Assembly (NCBI RefSeq): GCF_032999765.1
Contig: NZ_CP136051.1
Location: 6,590,501-6,654,500 of the forward strand
From: Imperialibacter roseus
GTDB lineage: Bacteria; Bacteroidota; Bacteroidia; Cytophagales; Cyclobacteriaceae
Length of the DNA: 64,000 nucleotides
Reading direction: 5' to 3'
Shown: one piece after another, positions 42,833 to 51,600 of the stretch
Layout: each line of letters begins with the position of its first letter
Position numbering within the stretch: position 1 is the stretch's first letter
Notes under the pieces: generated by a model
Seen by the model: the letters and a program-made list of their open reading frames with translations, nothing else
Database searches by the model: none
What the model was told of the DNA's origin: nothing
Translations under genes and position numbers: made by a program

Positions 42833-44294
42833 GCTCCAACGATTTTAACAGACCGCTAACAGCCTCTGAAACGGGCCTGTTCCGGTTCCACAGCCCTAGG
42901 CCGATAAACACAGATAAAGATACAATCAATGGCAAGGCCACGGCAAGTGCCAGGCTGGTGATTTCAATGTTCTTGGTGACAATGAAAGTAACAAAGCCCG
43001 CCGCAATTGATCCAATTGCAGCCAAAGACCCGCAGTGCCTGAACACAGGTAACATGCCAAACAACATGGGCACGGCAATAGGGCCTACCAAAGCGCCAAA
43101 CCAGGTGACAATAAGACCAAACACGCCTCCAAAGCGTTCGTTTTGGGAGGCCACCACCAGTGTCATTAGCGTGAAGATGAAGGTGGTGGCTCTGGCTACC
43201 ACCAGCGAGGCCCGCTTTTCTTTCAACCTCTTTGAGAGCACAGGCAGTATGTCTCGGGTGAGCACCGCCGAAATGGTGTTGATGTCTGAAGAGGTCATGG
43301 TCATGGTGTTAGCAAAGAGCGACGCCACCACCAGGCCAACCAAACCGGCCGGAAGAAGTTTGAGCGTCAGCAATCCATATGATTGACTTGGGTCTTGCAG
43401 GTCCGGCAAAATAAGTGGGGCCGCCCACATAGGGAGAAATAAAATCAAGGGCCAGATCAGGTACAAAGTGCCGGAGAGGTAGGCTGCTCTTTTGGCCTGG
43501 GTTTCATCCGGTGATGAAATGTAGCGGGTGGCCAGGTTCCAGGTGCCGCCGTTGTAGCTCAGGAAATTGATACAAAGAAACGCTAGTGCAAAACCAACAG
43601 TATATGGACTATTAAAAGGTTGACTGTTGCCTTCTGGTAGGTCGTTCCAAAAGGTGAGAATCTCATTCCATCCGCCCAGGTGCCGAACGACCATGATTAG
43701 CATAATAAGACCAGCCAAAATTTGCACAATAAACTGAGCGAAGTCTGTGATTATTACTGCCCACAGGCCACCGAAGGTGACGTAAATGAGAGAAACACCT
43801 CCGGAAATAAGAATGCCATAAATCAGCGGAAGCCCCGTAAAAACGTTGAGCAACACAGCGATGGCTGTCCACTTGGCACCCACATCAAAAAGCTTTAACA
43901 GCACCCCGCTCCAGGCCATGATTTGTTGAGTGAGAAGATTGTAGCGAACCGTTAGGTATTCCAGCGGCGACTGTATCTGCAGCCGCTTTCGCAGCCGCAC
44001 CCAGAGGACGGGAAATAGCCGGGCACTCAGAAGAACAGTAATGCCGATAGTAAAGGCCCACCATACATAAATAGAGAACCCGTGCGTGTAGGCGAGGCTG
44101 GCGTACGCCACAAATACGGCACCACTGTAGCCCGAAACGTGATGCGAAATGCCCGATAGCCACCAGGGCAGCTGGCCACTGGCCACGAAATAGTCTTCGG
44201 CTGTTTTGTTCCTGGCCATCGACCACAGGCCAATGACCAGCATAAGCACGAAGAATAGGCCAATTACGATAAAGTCAGGAGTGCTTAGTTGCAA
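42822..44294 (-). CDS. Sodium:solute symporter (SSS family)
   Basis: 490 residues with about 13 transmembrane segments and the SSS signature stretch GGLWAVIITDFAQFIVQ in the middle. The N-terminus has EDYFVASGQLPWW typical of the family. It cotransports a sugar or other organic solute with Na+. It lies inside the amino-sugar operon, overlapping nagB by 11 bp, so an amino sugar or related carbohydrate is the likely substrate. The start is TTG at 44294. This is the second transporter of the operon, beside the MFS permease. Confidence 0.9.
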   Translation of the reverse strand: MQLSTPDFIVIGLFFVLMLVIGLWSMARNKTAEDYFVASGQLPWWLSGISHHVSGYSGAVFVAYASLAYTHGFSIYVWWAFTIGITVLLSARLFPVLWVRLRKRLQIQSPLEYLTVRYNLLTQQIMAWSGVLLKLFDVGAKWTAIAVLLNVFTGLPLIYGILISGGVSLIYVTFGGLWAVIITDFAQFIVQILAGLIMLIMVVRHLGGWNEILTFWNDLPEGNSQPFNSPYTVGFALAFLCINFLSYNGGTWNLATRYISSPDETQAKRAAYLSGTLYLIWPLILFLPMWAAPLILPDLQDPSQSYGLLTLKLLPAGLVGLVVASLFANTMTMTSSDINTISAVLTRDILPVLSKRLKEKRASLVVARATTFIFTLMTLVVASQNERFGGVFGLIVTWFGALVGPIAVPMLFGMLPVFRHCGSLAAIGSIAAGFVTFIVTKNIEITSLALAVALPLIVSLSVFIGLGLWNRNRPVSEAVSGLLKSLEHEG

Positions 44295-44331
44295 AGTAGC
44301 GGTTGATTAGGGTGAAAGGATTCTGTTGTCA

Positions 44332-45351
44332 TTAACCTCTCGCTTTATTCATTACTTCCGCCAGGGTCACCTTGCTGCCACCACGTCGTTTGCTCTCATC
44401 GGCGGCTTCCATAAAGGCGTATATCTCCAGGGTTTCCTCTGGGCTAACCGGTGCTTTTCCTGTTTTGAAGAACTTGATGACCTCCACCAGCAAGGGTCGG
44501 TATCCGTCGTAAGGCCCAACCGGCGCAATGCCATTTTCGCCGAAGACGGTGCCACCATAACCAGTTTTTTCTTTGCGCATCCCTCTGAATGTTCCAATCC
44601 GGTTGTCGTTCCATACACCAACCACCATGTCGGTGTCGGGTGTTTGCGTCCTGGTCACTTCTTTGCAGCCTGCTCCCATCACGGTAAAAAGCGATTCCAC
44701 TCCATGAATACCATACCAGAAAAAGTCGGGATGATGAGGCTCCAAATGTGCCGGACTGTAAGTGTCTGCCCCTTGTACCTTGCCCACGAGCTTCCCTTCT
44801 CTGGCCTCATTGGCGTCCTTCATATAACGAAGTGAGGAGGCAGAGAAGATGGGAACTCCGGCTGCTTCCGCTTCTTTGTAAATGGTGAGGCAATCTTTAA
44901 GCGAGGCTGCCACTGGCTTGTCAACGAACATGGGCTTTTTCGCCTTGATTACTTGCCTGGCCTGCTCAAGGTGAAGCCTCCCATCATTTGTTTCAAGGAG
45001 AATGACGTCGGTTTTTTCGAGTAGCTCTTTGATGGAGCTGGTGATTTCTACGCCCAGCTTTTTCACATCTTCAATGTATCCTGGAATGCGGCTCACACTC
45101 GATTCAATATCGGCGCTGCCATGGGGGTAAGCTGCCACTACCCGGTAACCAGCCAGGTCAGCGGCCACCTCAGGGTCGTTGAGTAGTTTGGTAAAAGCCA
45201 CGCTATGCGAGGTGTCGAGGCCGATAATACCAACCCGCACTGGCTTTGTTTGGTCGGGACTAATGGCTACAGCCTCGTTGGCTAAAATGCCAAAACCAAC
45301 GCCGGCCACGGCTGATTTCTTTAAAAATGTTCTTCTATTGAGGGGTGTCAT
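44332..45351 (-). CDS. Tat-exported Gfo/Idh/MocA-family oxidoreductase (339 aa)
   Basis: 339 residues. The N-terminus MTPLNRRTFLKKSAVAGVG is a twin-arginine signal. A Rossmann domain (VRVGIIGLDTSHSVAF) is followed by the substrate domain of the GFO_IDH_MocA family with FVDKPVAASLKDCL (EKP-like Lys motif). Such exported proteins oxidise or rearrange sugars, or act with NAD-like cofactors bound before export. It is the third gene of the amino-sugar operon, 23 bp from the preceding and 37 bp from the following gene. The exact sugar is unknown. Confidence 0.88.
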   Translation of the reverse strand: MTPLNRRTFLKKSAVAGVGFGILANEAVAISPDQTKPVRVGIIGLDTSHSVAFTKLLNDPEVAADLAGYRVVAAYPHGSADIESSVSRIPGYIEDVKKLGVEITSSIKELLEKTDVILLETNDGRLHLEQARQVIKAKKPMFVDKPVAASLKDCLTIYKEAEAAGVPIFSASSLRYMKDANEAREGKLVGKVQGADTYSPAHLEPHHPDFFWYGIHGVESLFTVMGAGCKEVTRTQTPDTDMVVGVWNDNRIGTFRGMRKEKTGYGGTVFGENGIAPVGPYDGYRPLLVEVIKFFKTGKAPVSPEETLEIYAFMEAADESKRRGGSKVTLAEVMNKARG

Positions 45352-45374
45352 AAAAAGGAAGTCTTTCGTGAAAG

Positions 45375-46709
45375 TTAAACTTTTGGTTCCCAGCCCGGCT
45401 CATAGCTGCGTTTCCACAGGGCCATGGCTTCATCGTCACCAATCACATTTCCGTTCTCAGGATTGCAGTTCAATGACCGGCCCACCCTTTGGGAAATATT
45501 GCCGAGGTGGCAGAGTAACACACTTTTTCTGGAATCTTTGTAATCTGAAACGGGCGTTTTACCTTCTTTGATGGATTTGTAGAAGTCGGCAATATGATCA
45601 GCATCCAGGTCGAAGCCAGGGCCTGTGGCATCCAATGGCTTGCCTGTGGTTTCGGCACTGGCTCTTTTTATGAGCTTGTCCTGATTGTCATACACCACGT
45701 AGCTGTTGCCGTCAATCACCAAAGTTCCATTTTCTCCATGAAAGGAAACACCGGCGGATTCACCTTCGAGCTTGTGGCCGTTGCAGCTTCTCCCTTCCCA
45801 GGAGATTGTTTTGTTGCCAGCGAAGTCCCACAGTGTCATCTGTGTGTCGGGTGTTTGCCAGTCGTCTTTGTAGGCATACCGGCCGCCTTGTGAGCTAACC
45901 TTTGTTGGAAATTCCACGCCAAGCCCCAGGCGGCACAAATCGACGAAGTGCGTGCCGTTGTTGAGCAGCTCGCCGGTGCCCCAATGCCAGAACCAATGCC
46001 AGTTGTAGTGAATGAGGTTGTCTTTATAGGGCATTCGTGGTGCCGGGCCCTGCCACATGTCGTAGTCGAGGCCGGTGGGAATCGGGGCTACTTTGCCATA
46101 GCCAATAGAAGCACGGGTGTTGGCATACCAGCCTTTGGCCAGGTACACATTGCCAATGATACCGTTTTTGAGCTCTCCAAGTGCTTCAGCCACAAAAGGC
46201 CACGAACGGCGCTGGTTGCCCATTTTCACAACTTTGCCATATTTCATGGAGGCCGAAGCGACCATTTCTCCCTCATAAGGGTTGTGGCTTCCGGGCTTTT
46301 CTACGTAAACATTTTTCCCCGCACTTAGTGCCAGTAGTGAGGCTGGTGCATGCCAGTGGTCGGGCGCTGCGATGACCAGCGCATCCACCCCTTTATCATC
46401 GAGTATTTTGCGAAAATCTTTGACAGCTTTGGGGGCTTTCTTCTGGCCAGCGTTTGCTACGGCCTTCAGCCCATTGGCCATGGCATTGTCGTCCACATCG
46501 CAGATGTAGGCGACTTCTATCTCTGGTGTTTTGGTGAACCCCGTCGCCAGTGCAGAGCCCCTTGAGTTGACACCCATAATGCCAACCACCAGCTTTTCGC
46601 TGGCGGGTGTACTAAAGGCTTTGTAGCCATTACTGCCCAGCAAGCCAATGCCAACACTGGCTGCCGTGGTTTTTTTCAGGAAGTCTCTTCTGTTCTGATT
46701 TGCTGACAT
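45375..46709 (-). CDS. Tat-exported Gfo/Idh/MocA-family oxidoreductase (444 aa)
   Basis: 444 residues. Twin-arginine-type signal NRRDFLKKTTAASVG followed by a Rossmann domain (VGIMGVNSRGSALATG), the segment VIAAPDHWHAPASLL, and the EKPGSHNPYEGE motif that carries the Lys of the family. Longer than the neighbouring 339-residue protein, with a typical C-terminal extension. It shares the operon with the MFS permease, its paralogue, the SSS symporter and nagB/nagA. An oxidoreductase or lyase role on an exported amino-sugar derivative is inferred from context. Confidence 0.88.
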   Translation of the reverse strand: MSANQNRRDFLKKTTAASVGIGLLGSNGYKAFSTPASEKLVVGIMGVNSRGSALATGFTKTPEIEVAYICDVDDNAMANGLKAVANAGQKKAPKAVKDFRKILDDKGVDALVIAAPDHWHAPASLLALSAGKNVYVEKPGSHNPYEGEMVASASMKYGKVVKMGNQRRSWPFVAEALGELKNGIIGNVYLAKGWYANTRASIGYGKVAPIPTGLDYDMWQGPAPRMPYKDNLIHYNWHWFWHWGTGELLNNGTHFVDLCRLGLGVEFPTKVSSQGGRYAYKDDWQTPDTQMTLWDFAGNKTISWEGRSCNGHKLEGESAGVSFHGENGTLVIDGNSYVVYDNQDKLIKRASAETTGKPLDATGPGFDLDADHIADFYKSIKEGKTPVSDYKDSRKSVLLCHLGNISQRVGRSLNCNPENGNVIGDDEAMALWKRSYEPGWEPKV

Positions 46710-46801
46710 AATATTGTAGTATTAGTAGATGTCAACAATATACTGAAAAGGTCATCCAAAATCATGGCCGTTTATCAAGCAGTTGACCATGCAAAGCAGG
46801 C

Positions 46802-48217
46802 TTAGGTGCCCTTTTGTTTTACTTCATAGCCCTTCCATCCATAATAGAACAGGTAGATGTAACAAACGACAGGAAGCAGGAAGGACATTTGTATGCCAAA
46901 CTCATCGGCCAAAAGCCCTTGAACCGGTGGCACCACAGCGCCACCCAGCACTGCCATTACAAGCAGCGAAGAGCCCTGACTGGTGTATCGACCTAAGTCT
47001 TTGATGGCAAGAGTAAAGATATTCGACCACATGATAGAGTTGAAAAGGCCAATGAAGAGAAGTACCCACATTGAAATGGCACCGTTCATGAACACAGCAA
47101 TCAGCAGCAACACAATCGCTGACAAAGAGAAAGCAGCCAGCACTTTGTTAGGATGTGCACCGAAGATCATGAAGATAACATAGTTCAGTGCCAGGCCAAT
47201 TAGATAGGGTAACGAGTCCATGAAGTCGACCCCAGCGATGAGTGAAACAATGGCGTAGCCGGCAACACCTAACGCAAACATGCCCACTAGTTTCTTACCG
47301 GCCGTAGATTTGTCGCTCATCATAATAGCCCCCATGAAGCGACCAATCATGGCCCCGCCCCAATAGAAGGAAAGCAATTTGCTGGCAGCCCCTTCTTCCA
47401 GCCCAGTAATGTTTTCAAGCCCCATAAAGTTGATGAGCAGACTACCAATAGCTACCTCAGCACCCACATAGGCAAAAATGGCAAAGATGCCTCCTCTCAA
47501 ATGACTGAAGCCAAGTACTTTTGCTCCCTTTTCGATCACATCTTCATTGGCAAATTTTGGCAGTTTGATAAAGAAGATAACCACAGCCAGGAGCCAGAAA
47601 AGACTGGCCAATACGATGTAAGGAATTTTCACTGCCACTTCACCTGCAGAGGCATCGGTTACAAAGTACTGAAAGATGAAGAAGCCCCCAATGACCGGCG
47701 CAATGGTTGTTCCGAATGAGTTGAACCCTTGTGCCAGGTTTAGGCGGCTGCTGGCGGATTCTGGCCTGCCAAGCAAGGCGACATATGGGTTGGCGGCAAT
47801 TTGCAGCATAGTGAGGCCCAAACCCAGACAAAATAAGGCGCCGAGGAATAAACCGTACTGTAGAAATATGGCTGCCGGATAGAAAAGAAAACAGCCAGCA
47901 CCAGCCACAACCAGCCCGATAATGATTCCATTTTTATATCCAATGCGGTTGATAGGGTCGCCAAATCGCACCGAAAACAGAAAGTAAAACAAAGCTCCGA
48001 GAAAGTAGGCGCCGAAGAAGGCAAACTGCACAAGTGTTGCCTGGAAGATGGTGAGTGTGAATACCCCCCGCAGATAAGGAATCAGGATATCATTAAGGCA
48101 GGTGATAAAACCCCACATGAAGAATAGTGAGAAGAGCGAAATTTGAGCCTGAAGCTGGCCGCCGGAGGGTGCTCCCTGAGATGTGCCTGAAGTAGAATTT
48201 ACGGAGATTGAAGCCAC
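46802..48217 (-). CDS. Sugar MFS permease (FucP/NagP-like)
   Basis: 471 residues with 12 transmembrane segments of the major facilitator superfamily, in the FucP/GluP/NagP branch: SLFFMWGFITCLNDILIPYLRGVF near the N-terminus and ANPYVALLGRPESASSRLNLAQGFNSFG. NagP-type members import N-acetylglucosamine with H+. The gene heads the minus-strand operon ending in nagB-nagA, which supports an amino-sugar substrate. The start is GTG at 48217. A 92-bp gap separates it from the next gene. No nagK or PTS gene is seen in the window, so phosphorylation must be done by an enzyme encoded elsewhere. Confidence 0.9.
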   Translation of the reverse strand: MASISVNSTSGTSQGAPSGGQLQAQISLFSLFFMWGFITCLNDILIPYLRGVFTLTIFQATLVQFAFFGAYFLGALFYFLFSVRFGDPINRIGYKNGIIIGLVVAGAGCFLFYPAAIFLQYGLFLGALFCLGLGLTMLQIAANPYVALLGRPESASSRLNLAQGFNSFGTTIAPVIGGFFIFQYFVTDASAGEVAVKIPYIVLASLFWLLAVVIFFIKLPKFANEDVIEKGAKVLGFSHLRGGIFAIFAYVGAEVAIGSLLINFMGLENITGLEEGAASKLLSFYWGGAMIGRFMGAIMMSDKSTAGKKLVGMFALGVAGYAIVSLIAGVDFMDSLPYLIGLALNYVIFMIFGAHPNKVLAAFSLSAIVLLLIAVFMNGAISMWVLLFIGLFNSIMWSNIFTLAIKDLGRYTSQGSSLLVMAVLGGAVVPPVQGLLADEFGIQMSFLLPVVCYIYLFYYGWKGYEVKQKGT

Positions 48218-48408
48218 TATGGTAGTTTGTTAGGTGTTGCAAAAGTGGGCTAATATACTGTTTTGCTTAGAAGTTTATCTAATGTAGGCGAGCGGAAATT
48301 AAAACACGATTGGAGAAGACATCATATCGGGGCATTTGTCGTTCGTTTACTTTTAAAATTGATATTTTTTAGATAAATTATACAATCCATTCATCACCTT
48401 GAACCATC

Positions 48409-51000
48409 TTGATCCGATCTAAATATCTTGCTGTTGTAGGTCTACTGGTGCAAAGTTTCATTGTCCAGGCAATTGTTGCTCCCAACGACTTGAGAAGGGA
48501 TTTGATTGAAAAGCTAAGGATTGAAACTGATAATCGAAAGAAGGTCGATTTGATGAATGAGATTTCCTATAGTTACTTTGACTCCAACGACACAATCGCA
48601 AACTCCTACGCAGATAGTGCAGCCCGTCTCAGTAAAAAAATAGGGTATCAGGCAGGTTTAAAGTATGCTGTTCTTTTGCAGGGCATTGGGTTTTACGGTC
48701 GGGCTATTTACGATTCAGCGTTTTTTAAATTCAGAGAGTCGCAGGAAATTGAAGATGAGAGCAGCCTTGAAATGGATCTCTACGCCTCGGCGCTGATTGG
48801 AGAGTGCCTTACAGTATTGGCGAAATATGATTCAGCTGAAATTGTATTTGACAAAATGCTGGCGAAAGCGAAAACCACCAATTCACATTGGCTACCCAGG
48901 GCCTACCTTGGCTTTGCCAGGATATCGTTAAGAAAATGGGAGAACAATAGGGCGTTACTTTTCCTCGACAGTGCCAGGTCGTTGATTCCTGATTCCACAC
49001 AGGACTTCAGAAATATGGAATTGCTGACATTGTATGGCGAGGCCCAAAGCAACCTCCTCAAGTTAGACGAGTCGCATCAGGCGTTTGAGCAAATGTGCTC
49101 GATTGCTGAATCTTTCAACGACAACTACTTCAGAATTAAGTGCATGCTTCGGCAAGCGGATTTTTTTTATGACAGAGGGAATTACCCTGAGGCTCTTGAG
49201 AATATCAGGGATGCGTTGGAAATCACCAAGGTTTACAACTATCCTGCGCAGCAGGTGCAAATTTTGTATCAGGCTGGAATGATCTATTTTCAGTTAACTG
49301 ACTTTGATCTTGCACTTGATTATTATTTCAAGGCCCTCGCCCTTAGCGAGTCAATTGGCTTGGACGCTGAAACAGCCAATATTCTGATCGGAATCGCCTG
49401 GGTGTTTAAAGAAGAGCGAAAATTGGATTTGGCGCTTGATTTTGCAGGACGCTCGATGGAGATAAATGAGAGAATCGGCAGCAAATACGGTGTCGCTTAT
49501 GTTCATAACACGCAGGGCCTTATCTATTTTCTGCAGAAGAAGTTCCCGCAAGCTATCGGGCAGTTCAGGCTGGCTTTGGCGCTGCGAACGGAAATCAACT
49601 ACGCAAGGGGGATTGTGGCAACTCTTTATAACGAGGCACTTGTGTTTGAAGAGTTGGGAGAAAACGAAAGGGCGCTGAAGCAACTATTGCAAGCGATCGA
49701 ACTTGTCACTCCCTTGAACAATGCTTTGAGTTTCTCCAACTACTATCAGCAAATTGCCAAGCTATTGATAAAATTGGGCCGTTTTGATGAGGCTGAGAAT
49801 TTTCTTGAAAAGGCGACCAGAATGGGTGACAGATCAGCCTCCAGGTTGTCGCTAAGAGCCAGCTATCTTTTGTATTCGCAGCTGCATGAAGCAAAAGGGG
49901 ACTTCAAGTCGGCTTTGACTTATAGGAAGCAATATGAAGTACTTACTGACAGCATCTTCTCAGACAAAAGTTCGGCGAAGATTGCCGTATTGCAGGCAAC
50001 GTATAACCTAAAACAGAAAGAAAACGAGATTGCGGCATTGAAAAATCAACGGCAAATGCACGAGGATTTACTGCTCCTGCAAAATGCCGAAATACGAGAC
50101 CAGAAATTACAGATTTACGTCGCTGTCTTTTTTCTGGCAATCGTCTCCGTGTTTGTGGCGATAATGATACACTTGTATCGAAAGCTGAGTCACGTGCAAA
50201 AGAGCCTGGCGCTGGCCAACAGCCAACTGAAAGAGGCAAACCTCACGGTGTTGGAGGCAAATAATACCCTGGAGCGAAAAGTGAATGATCGCACAAGTCA
50301 GCTCAGGGCAGCCTATGCCGAATTAGATACTTTTTTCTACAGGTCATCACACGACTTTAGAAGGCCGCTCACAACGCTGATGGGCCTGGCCGATGTTGCC
50401 AAAATTACTGTCAAAGACGAGCAAGCCATCGAATTGTTCAAAATGGTGAGGGTGACTGCCGAGAACCTGGACAAGATGCTGTATAAGTTGCAGTCCATAT
50501 CTGACATAGGAGCTATGGAGTTGTCCTATAAAAATGTGATTGTGCGGGATCTTGTTGAAAACTGCCTCGAAAAACATGCGCAAGAAATAGAGGATTTGGG
50601 TGTTGATGTCATCCTGAATGTTCAGGTGGAAGGGGCTATTACCACGTATCCCGTACTTGTTTCAATCATTATGGACAACCTTATTGAGAATGCCTTGAAT
50701 TTCTCCAGCAGATCGGAACCATATGTAAAAGTCAATGCTTACCTGAAGGGAGACAGCCTGGTGATTGAAGTGGAAGACAATGGCCATGGAATTCCCGACG
50801 ACCATAAAATGAACATTTTTGCTATGTATTTCAAAGCGACTGAGAAGTCGAAAGGGAATGGCCTTGGCCTCTATATCGTTTCGAAGGCCGCTGAAAAGCT
50901 GTCTGCCACGGTGCGTGTAGAAACAGCTTATGACAAAGGGAGCAGGTTTATCGTCGAAATTCCGGACTGTGTGGACTCCGGGCAGGCAGTGTCAGCTTGA
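48409..51000 (+). CDS. TPR-containing hybrid-type sensor histidine kinase, divergent from the nag operon
   Basis: 863 residues. A signal/membrane segment at the N-terminus is followed by about ten TPR-like helical repeats (residues about 80-520), a coiled-coil, a transmembrane helix (YVAVFFLAIVSVFVAIMI, about 565-585), another coiled coil, then a HisKA domain with the H-box SSHDFRRPLTTL (His about 648) and a HATPase domain with DNLIENALNFSS, VEDNGHGIP and GNGLGLYIVSK. No receiver domain is fused. The TPR part probably senses a signal on the periplasmic side. The start is TTG at 48409. No partner response regulator is adjacent. It may respond to carbohydrate conditions, given the divergent nag operon, but this is inference. 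Confidence 0.9.
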   Translation: MIRSKYLAVVGLLVQSFIVQAIVAPNDLRRDLIEKLRIETDNRKKVDLMNEISYSYFDSNDTIANSYADSAARLSKKIGYQAGLKYAVLLQGIGFYGRAIYDSAFFKFRESQEIEDESSLEMDLYASALIGECLTVLAKYDSAEIVFDKMLAKAKTTNSHWLPRAYLGFARISLRKWENNRALLFLDSARSLIPDSTQDFRNMELLTLYGEAQSNLLKLDESHQAFEQMCSIAESFNDNYFRIKCMLRQADFFYDRGNYPEALENIRDALEITKVYNYPAQQVQILYQAGMIYFQLTDFDLALDYYFKALALSESIGLDAETANILIGIAWVFKEERKLDLALDFAGRSMEINERIGSKYGVAYVHNTQGLIYFLQKKFPQAIGQFRLALALRTEINYARGIVATLYNEALVFEELGENERALKQLLQAIELVTPLNNALSFSNYYQQIAKLLIKLGRFDEAENFLEKATRMGDRSASRLSLRASYLLYSQLHEAKGDFKSALTYRKQYEVLTDSIFSDKSSAKIAVLQATYNLKQKENEIAALKNQRQMHEDLLLLQNAEIRDQKLQIYVAVFFLAIVSVFVAIMIHLYRKLSHVQKSLALANSQLKEANLTVLEANNTLERKVNDRTSQLRAAYAELDTFFYRSSHDFRRPLTTLMGLADVAKITVKDEQAIELFKMVRVTAENLDKMLYKLQSISDIGAMELSYKNVIVRDLVENCLEKHAQEIEDLGVDVILNVQVEGAITTYPVLVSIIMDNLIENALNFSSRSEPYVKVNAYLKGDSLVIEVEDNGHGIPDDHKMNIFAMYFKATEKSKGNGLGLYIVSKAAEKLSATVRVETAYDKGSRFIVEIPDCVDSGQAVSA

Positions 51001-51103
51001 ATGATCTGATGGCCCATGTTGCGTGGCGGCCTGTCGCAGCAATACACTACTTTTTTGATCTATAGGCAAATAGTAATTACCTTTCCGCCAAATAACTCGA
51101 ATA

Positions 51104-51556
51104 ATGTACGAAATACTTCTTTTTACTCACTCCTGGCTTCGTTGGGTCACCCTTATTCTTTTTGCTGTCGTGCTTTTTAAATCCCTTGGCGGAATGAATG
51201 GAGGCAAGGAATACTTAAAAAAGGACAAGACACTGACGACCTCCTTGATAGGAACGCTTCACCTTCAGCTGTTGATTGGGTTGCTGCTTTATTTCGTATA
51301 TAGCCCCATCACTACTACAGCAATGGATAATATGAAGATCGCCATGAAAGTGGGTGCTGTGAGATATTGGGCTGTTGAACATATCTCAATAATGATAGTG
51401 GCCGTGATCGTCGCCCAAATTGGAAGTATCCGGGTGAAGAAAACTTCTGTTGATAAGAAGAAATTCAAGCTTCAGGCAATATTTTTCGGCATCGCATTGA
51501 TACTGATTCTTTCAAGAATCCCCTGGTCAGAATCAGCTCGGTTGTTCAGGTTCTAA
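51104..51556 (+). CDS. Small four-helix membrane protein (cytochrome b-like annotation group)
   Basis: 150 residues with about four transmembrane helices (e.g. WLRWVTLILFAVVLF, HLQLLIGLLLYFVYS, HISIMIVAVIVAQIG, AIFFGIALILILSRIP). Bacteroidota homologues are usually labelled cytochrome B. Three His residues near helix ends (THSWLRW, GTLHLQLL, AVEHISIM) could ligate heme, but this is not proven. It lies between the TPR kinase and the deacylase gene on the same strand. Confidence 0.75.
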   Translation: MYEILLFTHSWLRWVTLILFAVVLFKSLGGMNGGKEYLKKDKTLTTSLIGTLHLQLLIGLLLYFVYSPITTTAMDNMKIAMKVGAVRYWAVEHISIMIVAVIVAQIGSIRVKKTSVDKKKFKLQAIFFGIALILILSRIPWSESARLFRF

Positions 51557-51600
51557 GCTTGGGTTCCACTTCCTTTGATGAAACTCGAATGTTATAAGAA

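Noticed and set aside
48409-51000. TPR kinase as proven regulator of the nag operon
   Set aside because: Only divergent position supports it. No response regulator or operator was found next to either gene.
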